Assembly: GCA_004010835.2 (NCBI GenBank)
Contig: CP030868.2
Coordinates: 434,001 to 498,000 of the forward strand
DNA length: 64,000 bases
DNA from: Oenococcus sp. UCMA 16435
GTDB taxonomy: Bacteria > Bacillota > Bacilli > Lactobacillales > Lactobacillaceae
Reading direction: 5' to 3'
Position numbers and translations under genes: made by a program. The notes under the pieces are model-generated. The model was not told where the DNA came from, did not search any database, and saw only the letters and a program-made list of their open reading frames with translations. Position 1 is the stretch's first letter, and every line of letters starts with the position of its first letter. This document shows positions 26,724 through 34,320 of the stretch, piece by piece.

Positions 26724-26941
26724 AAAAAACAGCCCCATCAACAGTGGCAGATCATATGGTTTGAACATAATCACTAAGACTGTTTAACATTTGTAAACAC
26801 TAACTTTAAAGCGATAAGCTTTGATGTTTCATGCCACTAAATGTTGGTGGAAGCTGCTTTCCGGATTCCCGAGACCTCGTTCCCCTCTCAGGAAACACCT
26901 CTGATGAAATGAATCATCAGCTTTGATCTCGTTTGAACCCT
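26724..26941 (-). ncRNA. Structured RNA, family member 2 (cre-controlled)
   Basis: About 215 bases from a TATAAT promoter to a terminator (CAGTCTTA/TGGGGCTG plus internal stem, then six T). P1 is CGAGATC (26925-26931) with GGTCTCG (26870-26876). P2 is CTGATGA/TCATCAG and P3 is GTTTCC/GGGGAAC. The tail after P1, GGAATCCGGAAAGCAGC, matches AATCCGGAAGCGG in member 1. Both share promoter type, junction and terminator position. Member 2 carries an extra 80-base insert before the terminator. The function is unknown. Confidence 0.6.
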
Positions 26942-26947
26942 ATCTAT

Positions 26948-26985
26948 ATTATATCAGCTTTCACAAGAAATTGAAAGCGCTTTCT
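26948..26985 (-). promoter_or_regulatory. Promoter and cre site of structured RNA 2
   Basis: -10 TATAAT at 26948-26953. The cre sequence TTGAAAGCGCTTTCT (26971-26985) fits the consensus at every position and contains a 12-bp perfect palindrome. It covers the -35 position (17-base spacer), where the hexamer itself is poor (TTTCAA). Confidence 0.65.
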
Positions 26986-27022
26986 AAATAAATGAAGATC
27001 AAATAAAAAGCGATATTGATAT

Positions 27023-27826
27023 TTATGACAGACGAGTTTCTGCTTGATAATTAATTGGCAACCATCGCAAAACATTTTCTATATATTTGCTCCAGTAGTA
27101 CCATTCATGATCACCGGGATTAGTTTCGTAAACAATGTCATAGCCCAATTTGCGTAGATGAGGAACCGCCGTTTTATTTGAATTATAAAGAAAATCCTGT
27201 TGACCTATCCAAGCATAAAGCTTAGGCAGTTCAATACCGGTATCAGATTGGCGACGGGCTAGTTCAAAAATATCATTTTCCGAGCCGGAAAATTTATTAA
27301 GGTCACCAAAAATTCCTCTCCAATAAGCCGGCTTTTCCATATCCAGAAAACCAGGATAACTTAGATCAGATATCAAAGTGCCGGATAAAGAGGCCGCATA
27401 ACCGAAATAATCGCTTGCGAAAGCTAATTTAAAAGCGCCGTAACCACCCATCGACATGCCAGCAACAAAATGTTTTTTTCTTTTAGCCGAAATTTGTGGA
27501 AATAAGCTGGCAACTTTTTGAGGAAGCTCCTGAGCTATTGCGTCAAAATAATTCATGCCATAATTGGTATTTGTATACCAAGCTAAATCGGTTGTAGGCA
27601 TAATAACTGCCAATTTTGTTTGCCTAAGCAAACGTTCGATGTCGCTTTTCCTTTGCCAATCAAAATGATTACCAGACATACCATGTAATAAATAAAGTAC
27701 CGGTAAGTCTTTCAAATTGTCATTTGTCCAATTTGGATTATGATCGGATTCTTCTGGCAGAATAACGTTCATTGCCTGGTTCATTCCCAAAATCCGTGAA
27801 TAATAATTAACTTCTAAAAACGCCAT
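27023..27826 (-). CDS. Carboxylesterase, tributyrin esterase EstA / esterase D family
   Basis: 267 residues with an alpha/beta hydrolase fold. LPVLYLLHGMSGNHFDW (about 41-57) gives the oxyanion region, GMSMGG places the nucleophile at Ser125, and DHEWYYW near residue 240 supplies histidine. The family includes lactic acid bacterial tributyrin esterases acting on short acyl esters in the cytosol. It is separated from dacA by the decayed dacA tail and has cre-bearing RNA 2 downstream. Natural substrate by family only. Confidence 0.87.
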   Translation of the reverse strand: MAFLEVNYYSRILGMNQAMNVILPEESDHNPNWTNDNLKDLPVLYLLHGMSGNHFDWQRKSDIERLLRQTKLAVIMPTTDLAWYTNTNYGMNYFDAIAQELPQKVASLFPQISAKRKKHFVAGMSMGGYGAFKLAFASDYFGYAASLSGTLISDLSYPGFLDMEKPAYWRGIFGDLNKFSGSENDIFELARRQSDTGIELPKLYAWIGQQDFLYNSNKTAVPHLRKLGYDIVYETNPGDHEWYYWSKYIENVLRWLPINYQAETRLS

Positions 27827-27924
27827 TTATCTTCTTAAAACTCCCAAAACGAAAATTGAAATATTTATAAATATAGTTAAAGAATAATTCAGTGATTTTA
27901 ACTCGTGAAGAAAATTATCAAATT

Positions 27925-28185
27925 TTAATTTGTTTGAAAACTTTTACTGAAAAAAATCTGCCGCCAAATTCGGACTATAAAATTCGTTTCTTTAACTTTT
28001 TTTGTACTGTTAACCTTAACCGACAGATACTTTCCATAGAGAAAATCATTTGCCAAGCTGCTGCTTGTTTTCACTTTGTCGTATCCAATCGTTTCTCCTT
28101 TAGATAATGGATATGAAATATTCTTTTTAAGTTTGATACTACTGTAGGTTAAAGTAGTCTTCTTTTTCGGAACGAAAAGTGAATA
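27925..28185 (-). pseudogene. Separated C-terminal part of dacA (after an in-frame stop)
   Basis: Directly after the dacA stop the same frame stays open for 86 codons. It reads like the C-terminal beta domain of DacA-type carboxypeptidases (ISYPLSKGETIGYDKVK, GKYLSVKVNSTKKV) and ends with the amphipathic anchor NFIVRIWRQIFF. With the upstream part the total would be 423 residues, normal for DacA. No start signal precedes it, so it is probably not translated. Confidence 0.8.
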
Positions 28186-29196
28186 TTAATAGCTGTTAAC
28201 AGTCTTCACTTTTCCGTTTTTACTGGCTACAGCAATAAGCTTAGTCGATCCTTCACTCTTTGATATTTTCTTGATAGAACTTGCCTTATTAAGTTGCGAA
28301 AGCATCGAAACCGTTTGGACAAATCGAGTGGACTCGTCCGTCATCGAACCACTGCCTAAAACAACCGTGATTACTTTTTGGCCTTTAATTTTTGTTTCAC
28401 CAATAAAATCTCCACCAATAGACTCAGCTGATCCGGTTTTAATTCCGGTAAATTTATACGGGGATTCAATATTCTTTAAAAGCTGATTTGTATTCTCAAT
28501 TGTATAAGAAGATCCATTTATTGAGCTAACTACAGCAGAAGATTTATCGGTAATCTTTCGAATTGAAGGAAAATCAAGCATCAAATGGCGCGACACTTCT
28601 GCTAATTCCTTAGCAGATAATTTGTTTTCAGCATCATCAGAAGCCGATTTGTCTTTATAAGTGCCCATCTCTCCATTTGTTAATCCAGCTGGTGAATATA
28701 TTTTAACTCCCTTGATATTCCACGAGGAAAGGAGTTTCTCCATTGCTGTCTCGGTTTTTGAAACACTACCGGTAATTGCCGCTCCTAAAGCAATCGCAGC
28801 CCCATTTCCGGAAGGAAGTAAAGCGTCCTCTAACAATTCTTTAATCGTATATGAGCGAGTAGCGCTTAAAGGCACATTGGTAATAGTCGTTTCTTGGCTA
28901 ATCGCTGCGATTCCGGATGGAACTTTCACTTTAGTGCTTAGAGATATTTTATTTTCTTTTATTCTCTTTTCAACTAGATAAACAACTAATAGTTTGCTTA
29001 TAGAAGCAATCGGATAGCGTTTATCAGAATTTTTGGAGGCAAGAATTTGTCCGGTTTTTTCATCTATTACAATTGCCCCCTTAGCCTTAACCGAAGGGGT
29101 AATAATTGCCGCATTTGCTTTTAAAACATTGATTGAAAACACCGTAAAAAAGGCAAACAGGGATAATATAAATCGCTTAATAGTTTTCAGTTGCAC
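28186..29196 (-). CDS. dacA: D-alanyl-D-alanine carboxypeptidase (DacA), C-terminally truncated by a stop codon
   Basis: 336 residues starting at GTG. A signal peptide is visible (about 1-29, cut near ANA-A). The penicillin-binding motifs are complete: S65-x-x-K68 in ASISKLL, SGN in LPSGNGAA (near 129) and KTG in GIKTGSAE (near 254). The enzyme trims peptidoglycan stem peptides outside the membrane. A TAA at 28186-28188 ends it before the beta domain and membrane-anchor helix, which are still encoded in frame downstream. The product could be active but secreted or released. Confidence 0.9.
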   Translation of the reverse strand: MQLKTIKRFILSLFAFFTVFSINVLKANAAIITPSVKAKGAIVIDEKTGQILASKNSDKRYPIASISKLLVVYLVEKRIKENKISLSTKVKVPSGIAAISQETTITNVPLSATRSYTIKELLEDALLPSGNGAAIALGAAITGSVSKTETAMEKLLSSWNIKGVKIYSPAGLTNGEMGTYKDKSASDDAENKLSAKELAEVSRHLMLDFPSIRKITDKSSAVVSSINGSSYTIENTNQLLKNIESPYKFTGIKTGSAESIGGDFIGETKIKGQKVITVVLGSGSMTDESTRFVQTVSMLSQLNKASSIKKISKSEGSTKLIAVASKNGKVKTVNSY

Positions 29197-29252
29197 TAAA
29201 TTTTCTTTTCTAGTCCTAAAACTTAATTATTTATTGTTCAAAAATGTTAAAT

Positions 29253-29287
29253 AAAAAAACATCACTAACCAAATGATGTTTTTTATT
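29253..29287 (-). terminator. Terminator after the tRNA-Ser-like gene
   Basis: AACATCA and TGATGTT pair around a nine-base loop on the minus strand and are followed by T-rich sequence, five bases beyond the tRNA acceptor end. Confidence 0.75.
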
Positions 29288-29291
29288 TTAA

Positions 29292-29407
29292 TGGAGAAGG
29301 AAGGGATTTGAACCCCCGCGCCGCAGTTTAAGACCAAAAGACTTGCTAACGACCTACTTCCCTGCTAGCAAGCAAGAAAGCCTCTTCAGCCTCTTGAGTA
29401 CTTCCCC
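29292..29407 (-). tRNA. tRNA-Ser(GCU)-like gene, oversized
   Basis: The ends are a serine tRNA: acceptor GGGGAAG with CTTCTCC (one G-U), TACTCAAGAGGCTGAAGAGG as D-arm, and GGGGGTTCAAATCCC as T-arm. The anticodon region CTTTCTTGCTTGCTAGCAGGGAAG contains GCT but spans 24 bases instead of 17. The variable arm opens GGTCG and closes CGGCGC around a loop of about 26 bases. Total length is 116 bases against about 90 normally. CCA is not encoded, as in the other two tRNAs here. It may be a divergent functional gene or a decaying one. Confidence 0.6.
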
Positions 29408-29518
29408 AGTAAACAAATGTGTCTAATCTTTATTGCTACTTATTTCCTTCGCTTAATCAAGCACAAGGATCAATATAAACAAGAAAATTTAAATAAAATT
29501 AAATTAGATATTAAATAA

Positions 29519-29629
29519 AAATAAAACCGTCGTTGATAAATAGCGGCGGTTCGTGCAATGAAAAAAATAATCTGAAGCTCAAATGTTCAATTAAAAGCTA
29601 TGTTTATGTAGTCACCTATTTGGCTACAA
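29519..29629 (-). ncRNA. Candidate small RNA B, driven by repeat-promoter module B
   Basis: The RNA would start in the hairpin TGTAGCCAAATAGGTGACTACA (29607-29628). It passes AGCTTTTAATTGAACATTTGAG and TTTTTTCATT, and ends at AACCGCCG/CGACGGTT with a T-rich tail (29525-29551). Length is about 110 bases with no reading frame. Small RNA A repeats the same three elements in the same order. Confidence 0.6.
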
Positions 29630-29634
29630 ATAAG

Positions 29635-29689
29635 AGCGTAACATCAAATGATTAAGTTGACATAAAAGCAAAATTAATTATAAATAAAA
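29635..29689 (-). promoter_or_regulatory. Repeat-promoter module B
   Basis: On the + strand: AGCGTA (-10 complement, 29635-29640), 11 bases, TTAAGTTGACATAAAA (29652-29667), 6 bases, TTAATTATAAATAAAA (29674-29689). Spacing is identical to modules A, C and D. Confidence 0.65.
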
Positions 29690-29878
29690 AATCTGAATAA
29701 AAATTTCAAATAATAAAAGGGATCGTCAACGATTTTTTTGCTCAGTACTTGAACAAATTAAAAAAATCTATCACCAAAAAAATTTACCGATAATACCTGA
29801 AATATCAAAATTATTGTCCAAATGATTCTTTTTTCAATTGAAAAAATTATTGCATATTTAAAACATTAATTGGATTTA

Positions 29879-29932
29879 TTTTTAATCTTTATTATCAAAA
29901 CTCAATTTTTAATCTTTATTATCAAAACTCAA
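29879..29932. repeat. 27-bp tandem duplication
   Basis: TTTTTAATCTTTATTATCAA plus AACTCAA occurs twice head to tail with no mismatch, just downstream of the stop of the helix-turn-helix gene. Confidence 0.9.
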
Positions 29933-29947
29933 AATTACAAGCACGAA

Positions 29948-30307
29948 TTAATATAACTGCCTTCTTTGAAATTCTTGTCTCCATTTATAGATTGTTGTCG
30001 AACTAATACCAATATAATCAGCAATTGCCGAATAAGATATACCTTCTTTACGCATTTGGTATGCCCTTTGTTTCTTTTCATATATACTTAAATTTTTGTT
30101 CGTGTTTGAATCAAACATTTCCCTTTTATGGTCGTTGTCCGATAACTGGTTCCACAAATCGCGCACTTTTATTGCCAAGTCTCCGTAACCATGCTCTGCT
30201 GAAAAGCGCATTGAATCTTCAATTTCGGTTCGGTATGATCTTGGTGCGAAATGATCCTGTTTTTGTAAATCTAATAGCTTGCTGGCTAAATCTGTTAGGC
30301 TGGTCAC
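29948..30307 (-). CDS. Helix-turn-helix protein, transposase/resolvase-like DNA-binding domain
   Basis: 119 residues starting at GTG with AGAGGAGAAAATC before it. The C-terminal part (about 74-115) reads IYEKKQRAYQMRKEGISYSAIADYIGISSTTIYKWRQEF, the HTH_23/Hin-type helix-turn-helix typical of IS630-like transposase N-termini and of some small regulators. The N-terminal 70 residues are not recognised. No transposase catalytic domain or inverted repeat follows, so it is either a domesticated regulator or a remnant. Confidence 0.6.
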   Translation of the reverse strand: MTSLTDLASKLLDLQKQDHFAPRSYRTEIEDSMRFSAEHGYGDLAIKVRDLWNQLSDNDHKREMFDSNTNKNLSIYEKKQRAYQMRKEGISYSAIADYIGISSTTIYKWRQEFQRRQLY

Positions 30308-30573
30308 GATTTTCTCCTCTCTTAAACACAGTTTTATTATTTGATTGAATTAGTTTACATGCGCAAATACATGGGTATCTAACGTTCTAACTATTTAAGA
30401 TTCTAATAGCAGACAACAAAAATTTCTATTAAATGAACATTAGATATTTATAGATTTTTTAAATTTTTGAATAGTACATTATTCAAAGTTCACAGAACAA
30501 ATAAATTCATAAAATTACAATAATAAATAAAAAGCGGCTAAATTAGTCGCCTAAGAGAATGTGAATAACAATA

Positions 30574-31077
30574 TTAATATTTAACTTCCTCTCGAAAAAT
30601 TCCCATCAGGTAACTATCATGATATTTGCCATTAGCAAAAAAATGTTTTCTAAGTTTCCCTTCCTCGACAAAACCAAGTTTCTTATATATGTGAAGCCCT
30701 CTAACATTGTCTACATCGACATATAAATATACTTTGTACATATTCAGTGTGTTAAAAGCATAATCCAATCCCTTTTTCATAGAAATTGTTGCGATGCCCT
30801 TTCCACGAAATGTATTTTCAATAATAATTTGAATTTCAGTAGTCCTGTGTATAAAATCAATATCAACCAGTTCGAGAATACCGGCAAATTTGCCATCGGT
30901 GTCAACAACAAAGCGGCGTTCCCGATCATCATGAATATGTTTATCGTATAAACTAACCAACTCATCAAATGATTCGTAGGGTTCTTCAAACCAAAAAGCC
31001 ATTGTCATTCTTTCGTTATCCAATTGATGGACAAGGTCTAAATCTTTTCTTTCTAACGTGCGAATTTTTATATCCAT
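30574..31077 (-). CDS. speG: Spermidine/polyamine N-acetyltransferase
   Basis: 167 residues and a close match to SpeG throughout: IRTLERKDLDLVHQLDNERMT, WFEEPYESFDELVSLYDKHIHDDRERRFVV and IIIENTFRGKGIATISMKKGLDYAF with the acetyl-CoA loop. YLYVDVDNVRGLHIYKKLGFVEEGKL is the C-terminal core. The ATG after GGAGCAGGCAA is used rather than a longer frame. The enzyme acetylates spermidine or spermine with acetyl-CoA to lower polyamine toxicity. It is monocistronic. Confidence 0.9.
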   Translation of the reverse strand: MDIKIRTLERKDLDLVHQLDNERMTMAFWFEEPYESFDELVSLYDKHIHDDRERRFVVDTDGKFAGILELVDIDFIHRTTEIQIIIENTFRGKGIATISMKKGLDYAFNTLNMYKVYLYVDVDNVRGLHIYKKLGFVEEGKLRKHFFANGKYHDSYLMGIFREEVKY

Positions 31078-31289
31078 TTGCCTGCTCCTATTTTTAGTTG
31101 ATAACAATTCATGCTTATTAATAAGGTTTGTGTTATTAGATTATCTCAAAGAATGTTTTTTTAAGATTAAATTGAAAAATTGTATAAATTATCATCAAAA
31201 GTCAAAGAAGAAAATTTTTTAGTACAGGTTTTCGATATGATTAATCACAAAGACAGAGCGGATTTTTTAAAACTTTTTAGTAAGAACTT

Positions 31290-31466
31290 ATGCCATCGCC
31301 ATCAAAAAATAACAGTGAAAAACAGAGAAAAATTAAAAAAACAGTCAGCGAAACAGAAGACATTCTTTCAAACTTCAAAGATCTTGCCGAAGACCGATCC
31401 GAGGACACCAAAAAGAATATAAACGATGAGGACGAAGAAAGCAAAAAGCAGAATAAACATAAATAG
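31290..31466 (+). CDS. Hypothetical small charged protein, 58 residues
   Basis: A hydrophilic frame starting MPSPSKNNSEKQRKIKKTVS and continuing SETEDILSNFKDLAEDRSED with alternating acidic and basic residues. It looks more protein-like than the overlapping longer frame that starts at a TTG at 31180. The Shine-Dalgarno site is weak. A T-rich terminator follows 20 bases after the stop, which supports a plus-strand gene here. The function is unknown. Confidence 0.45.
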   Translation: MPSPSKNNSEKQRKIKKTVSETEDILSNFKDLAEDRSEDTKKNINDEDEESKKQNKHK

Positions 31467-31485
31467 CTAAATAAAAAACAGTTTA

Positions 31486-31512
31486 AAAAAAGACTTTAAT
31501 TAAAGCCTTTTT
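31486..31512 (+). terminator. Terminator after the small charged-protein frame
   Basis: AAAGAC...GCCTTT around TTTAATTAAA, followed by six T. One mismatch in the stem. The following stretch to 31847 (about 335 bases) is AT-rich and shows nothing I can name. Confidence 0.55.
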
Positions 31513-31847
31513 TATATTAATAATTATCGATCTATTAATTGGAAGCATAGGATTTCCTGATAATATTGGTCACTTCTTGATTATGTATTTTTAAAGGTCC
31601 TTATGAATCTCCATACGGTAAATATAAGACACATTAACAAAAAAAGCACATAAGTAATTGCCGATATTTTGATAAACATCAAAAAGAAAAAATATAAAAA
31701 TAATACTGTTTCCATTAACTAGATCTTATGAAGTCAGAGTTAAACAAATATATATTTCAGAATAAAAGAAGATTAATAAATTTTATTGAAACGATATTTT
31801 AACAATATTTTAATCTAAAAATTTCTTTCTTATGCTTAAATACGAAT

Positions 31848-32303
31848 ATGAAAAAAAGTTATAAATACTTTTTAATGTTGCTTATTTTAATTATTGTACT
31901 AGTCCCTTTATCTTGGCTTGGGATTATTTTTAACCAACACCTAACAACTCAAAGCAAAATAAATTTAAAAATAAAAAAAGAATTATCTTATAAGAAAAAT
32001 AATGAGGACAGCAGCTACGAAGAAACAGATTTAAAAACAATAAAAAGCATTCGTTATGATATATTTTGGAAAAAAATCACAATTCAAATCAAAAATAGTT
32101 TAGCGCAAGAAAGTACCGCAAAAAGAAAGAAAGTTATTTTATCCGGAGAAGATATTGTTGCAAAATCTATTTCCAAATACAATAAACAACAACATTTAAA
32201 TTCTTGGAATTGGTATCGCTCGACAAATGTCTATTCAGGAAAAGAAAAGCTTGCTTCATCTTATATAAAAAATAATAAAGCTTACATAAAATGGAAAAAA
32301 TAA
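31848..32303 (+). CDS. Hypothetical secreted or membrane-anchored protein
   Basis: 151 residues with a basic start and one strong membrane helix (about 8-28, FLMLLILIIVLVPLSWLGII). A Lys-rich extracytoplasmic part follows, with a C-terminal Trp/Tyr-rich stretch (SWNWYRSTNVYSG). No Shine-Dalgarno site is seen before the ATG; TACGAATA ends two bases before it. A signal anchor is likely. I do not recognise the family. It stands alone before the thiamine riboswitch region. Confidence 0.6.
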   Translation: MKKSYKYFLMLLILIIVLVPLSWLGIIFNQHLTTQSKINLKIKKELSYKKNNEDSSYEETDLKTIKSIRYDIFWKKITIQIKNSLAQESTAKRKKVILSGEDIVAKSISKYNKQQHLNSWNWYRSTNVYSGKEKLASSYIKNNKAYIKWKK

Positions 32304-32332
32304 TTTTAAGCCATTCATCATATTTATAAAAA

Positions 32333-32361
32333 TTGACATTTTAATAGCATAGCCATAGCAT
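32333..32361 (+). promoter_or_regulatory. Promoter of the TPP riboswitch operon
   Basis: Consensus TTGACA at 32333-32338, 17 bases, TAGCAT at 32356-32361, ten bases before the aptamer. Confidence 0.75.
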
Positions 32362-32370
32362 TATTCTTGT

Positions 32371-32441
32371 GGAATTGGGGTGCCTTAGTGCTGAGATTAA
32401 ACCCATGGAACCTGATCCGATCAACATCGGCGAAGGGAATT
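32371..32441 (+). ncRNA. TPP (thiamine pyrophosphate) riboswitch aptamer
   Basis: All THI-box elements are present in order: GGGGTGCC, CTGAGA, ACCC, GAACCTGATCCG, CATCGGCGAAGGGAA. P1 pairs GAATT (32372-32376) with AATTC (32437-32441). The 5' strand GAATTGGGG is also exactly complementary to CCCCAATTC of the downstream terminator. So TPP binding would lock P1 and let the terminator form, turning the operon off. Confidence 0.95.
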
Positions 32442-32514
32442 CTTTTACGCATCGATACTTTATTTAATTTTTTTAAGTTAAAGTGTGTCTAAGTTTAATT
32501 TCTCTTGACAGTCT

Positions 32515-32540
32515 CCCCAATTCTATGAATTGGGTTTTTT
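32515..32540 (+). terminator. Riboswitch-controlled terminator
   Basis: CCCAATTC and GAATTGGG form a perfect 8-bp stem with a TAT loop and six T, directly before ykoE. The antiterminator partner is GAATTGGGG at 32372-32380. Confidence 0.9.
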
Positions 32541-32563
32541 AATATAAAATTTAGGAGAAATTA

Positions 32564-33130
32564 ATGAAGATTATTTCAAAATGGCGCTTAAAAGACGTAG
32601 TCACAATTACGATTATTTCGTTTTTCCTTGGCATGATCTTTTTATTTTTTGATTGGATCTACACATTTGCTTATGCTGTATTGGCTGGTTTTGGTTTGGG
32701 ACCTTTAGTTGGGGAAATACTATTTGGCTTATGGTCTATGGGAGGTCCTTTAGCATATATGATCGTCAGATTACCAGGATCAGCTTTATTCAGTGAAACC
32801 GTCGGAGCAGCAGTTGAAAGTTTGGCGGGTGGCCAATTTGGAATGCTTGCTCTAATAGCCGGTTTTTTCCAAGGATTCGGAAGTGAACTAGGATTTGCTT
32901 TGTTTAAATACAAAAAATTTAGTTTAAAGCAGCTTTTATGCGCATCAATATGTTCAACGATAATTACCTTTGCCTCAGCCTTGTATATTCATTCCTACAT
33001 AAAATTAAAATTCGATGTGCTAATAACTTTCTTTTCAATAAGACTGCTTTCCAATCTTGTTTTTTCGGTTGGTTTAGTTTATTTAATTTGGCGATCATGT
33101 GTTAAAGCAGGACTAATCAATGAAAATTAA
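32564..33130 (+). CDS. ykoE: Thiamine/HMP ECF transporter substrate-binding S component (YkoE)
   Basis: 188 residues with about six helices. The conserved YkoE region GEILFGLWSMGGPLAYMIVRLPGSALFSETVGAAVESLAGGQFG is in the middle. GGAGAAATTA precedes the ATG. YkoE is the membrane S component of an ECF importer for the thiamine precursor hydroxymethylpyrimidine or thiamine. Control by the TPP riboswitch just upstream confirms the pathway. The partner ATPase and T component (YkoD, YkoC) are absent here, so it must use a shared ECF module. Confidence 0.9.
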   Translation: MKIISKWRLKDVVTITIISFFLGMIFLFFDWIYTFAYAVLAGFGLGPLVGEILFGLWSMGGPLAYMIVRLPGSALFSETVGAAVESLAGGQFGMLALIAGFFQGFGSELGFALFKYKKFSLKQLLCASICSTIITFASALYIHSYIKLKFDVLITFFSIRLLSNLVFSVGLVYLIWRSCVKAGLINEN

Positions 33131-33149
33131 TGAAAAATAGGAGATTTTT

Positions 33150-33752
33150 ATGAACAATGCATGCAATATAAATGGTTCAAACAATGTTACCGGCTGCAAA
33201 CTGAGCATTTATCCAATGAATGACGAATTTGCAGATGTTATAACTCAAGCTATTAAAGAATTAAACAAAAAACAATTACCGATTTGGTCTAAAACAGATT
33301 TATTTAGTACAACTTACAGAGGAGAACAAAAAAACGTAGTCGAAATAGTCAAAGATGCCTGCAAACTTTCATACAGAAAAAACATGCACACTGTTTTTGA
33401 ACTAACATTCTCAAAAGGCTGTCCAGGAGACAGTGAGGCAGACCAATATTTAAATAAGTCTGGATTATCCTCTCCAAATGAAATTAAAAAAATTAATTTT
33501 CCAGTTCACTGTAAATACTCTTTCTATGCTTTTGGAGAAAAGGATTATATGAAAGAGATTGAAAAAATTATTGATTTGGCAAAAAAATCTGGTTTAAATC
33601 CTAAAAGCCAGCATTATGCAACAGAATTAAATGGAAATATCGATCAACTATTCAACTATTTTAATCAGGCATTATCCTATGCTCATGAACATATTAATCA
33701 TTATGTGATTGAAGCAACTATTTCCGTCAATAGTCCTTCCTTAAATAATTAA
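33150..33752 (+). CDS. ykoF: Thiamine/HMP-binding protein YkoF
   Basis: 200 residues in two tandem ACT-like halves. GCKLSIYPMNDEFADVI opens the first and KYSFYAFGEKDYMKEIEKII the second. TFSKGCPGDSEADQYL and HYATELNGNIDQLF match Bacillus YkoF closely. YkoF is a soluble thiamine/pyrimidine-binding protein found with the YkoEDC importer. It follows ykoE by 19 bases with GGAGATTTTT before the ATG, in the same TPP-regulated operon. Confidence 0.92.
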   Translation: MNNACNINGSNNVTGCKLSIYPMNDEFADVITQAIKELNKKQLPIWSKTDLFSTTYRGEQKNVVEIVKDACKLSYRKNMHTVFELTFSKGCPGDSEADQYLNKSGLSSPNEIKKINFPVHCKYSFYAFGEKDYMKEIEKIIDLAKKSGLNPKSQHYATELNGNIDQLFNYFNQALSYAHEHINHYVIEATISVNSPSLNN

Positions 33753-33841
33753 TATTTTTTCAGACATTTAAAAAAATTTAGAAAGAAACTTGGCCACCAG
33801 CAAATAATAAACAGTTAAAAACAAGGAGACTTAAAAAAACT

Positions 33842-34303
33842 ATGATCCATTTAAAAGATATGAGCCAATCAGAATATAAAAAATACTTCGCTAATGCTAT
33901 AAAGACCTATGCAAAAGAAAAAATTAAAGCCGGTGCCTGGGAAAAAAACTCAGCAATAAAAAATGCCGAAAAAGAATACAAGAAATTATTGCCAAATGGT
34001 TTAAATACGCCTGATGCATACCTATACAGCATTTATAACAGCAACTTCCAAGTAGGATACATTTGGTTTTCTAATGTTAAAGATAATCAAGAACTAGTAT
34101 TCATCTATGACTTTGGAATATTTGCTGAATTCCAAGATCAAGGAATTGGAACAAAAGCCTTGGAATTAGCCGAAAATGAAGCAAGAAAATTAGGTTTCGA
34201 TAAAATCGGTCTCCATGCCTTTGGCAGCAACTCGCGAGCTATTCACGTTTACAAAAAAAGTGGTTTTGAAATCACAGATGTTAGTATGCAGAAAATCTTG
34301 TAA
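33842..34303 (+). CDS. GNAT-family N-acetyltransferase
   Basis: 153 residues. The acetyl-CoA site is clear at about 98-125: FGIFAEFQDQGIGTKALELAENEARKLG, followed by GLHAFGSNSRAIHVYKKSGFEI, the usual GNAT C-terminal block. AAGGAG lies before the ATG. It may be cotranscribed with the thiamine genes 90 bases upstream, but no evidence ties it to thiamine. The acceptor substrate is unknown. Confidence 0.85.
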   Translation: MIHLKDMSQSEYKKYFANAIKTYAKEKIKAGAWEKNSAIKNAEKEYKKLLPNGLNTPDAYLYSIYNSNFQVGYIWFSNVKDNQELVFIYDFGIFAEFQDQGIGTKALELAENEARKLGFDKIGLHAFGSNSRAIHVYKKSGFEITDVSMQKIL

Positions 34304-34320
34304 TTAATTATTTTCAAGTC

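Noticed and set aside
29948..30307. Complete insertion sequence
   Set aside because: Only a helix-turn-helix domain is present; there is no catalytic domain, no terminal inverted repeat and no target duplication.
31180..31422. 80-codon plus-strand frame
   Set aside because: TTG start without ribosome site. The overlapping frame 31290-31466 has better protein composition and ends next to the terminator.
31839..31846. TACGAATA as a competence (ComX) -10 box
   Set aside because: It sits two bases before the ATG of the next frame, has no typical upstream element, and no competence gene follows. Similar AATACGAA strings occur at 41.57, 41.67 and 49.04 kb without consistent context.
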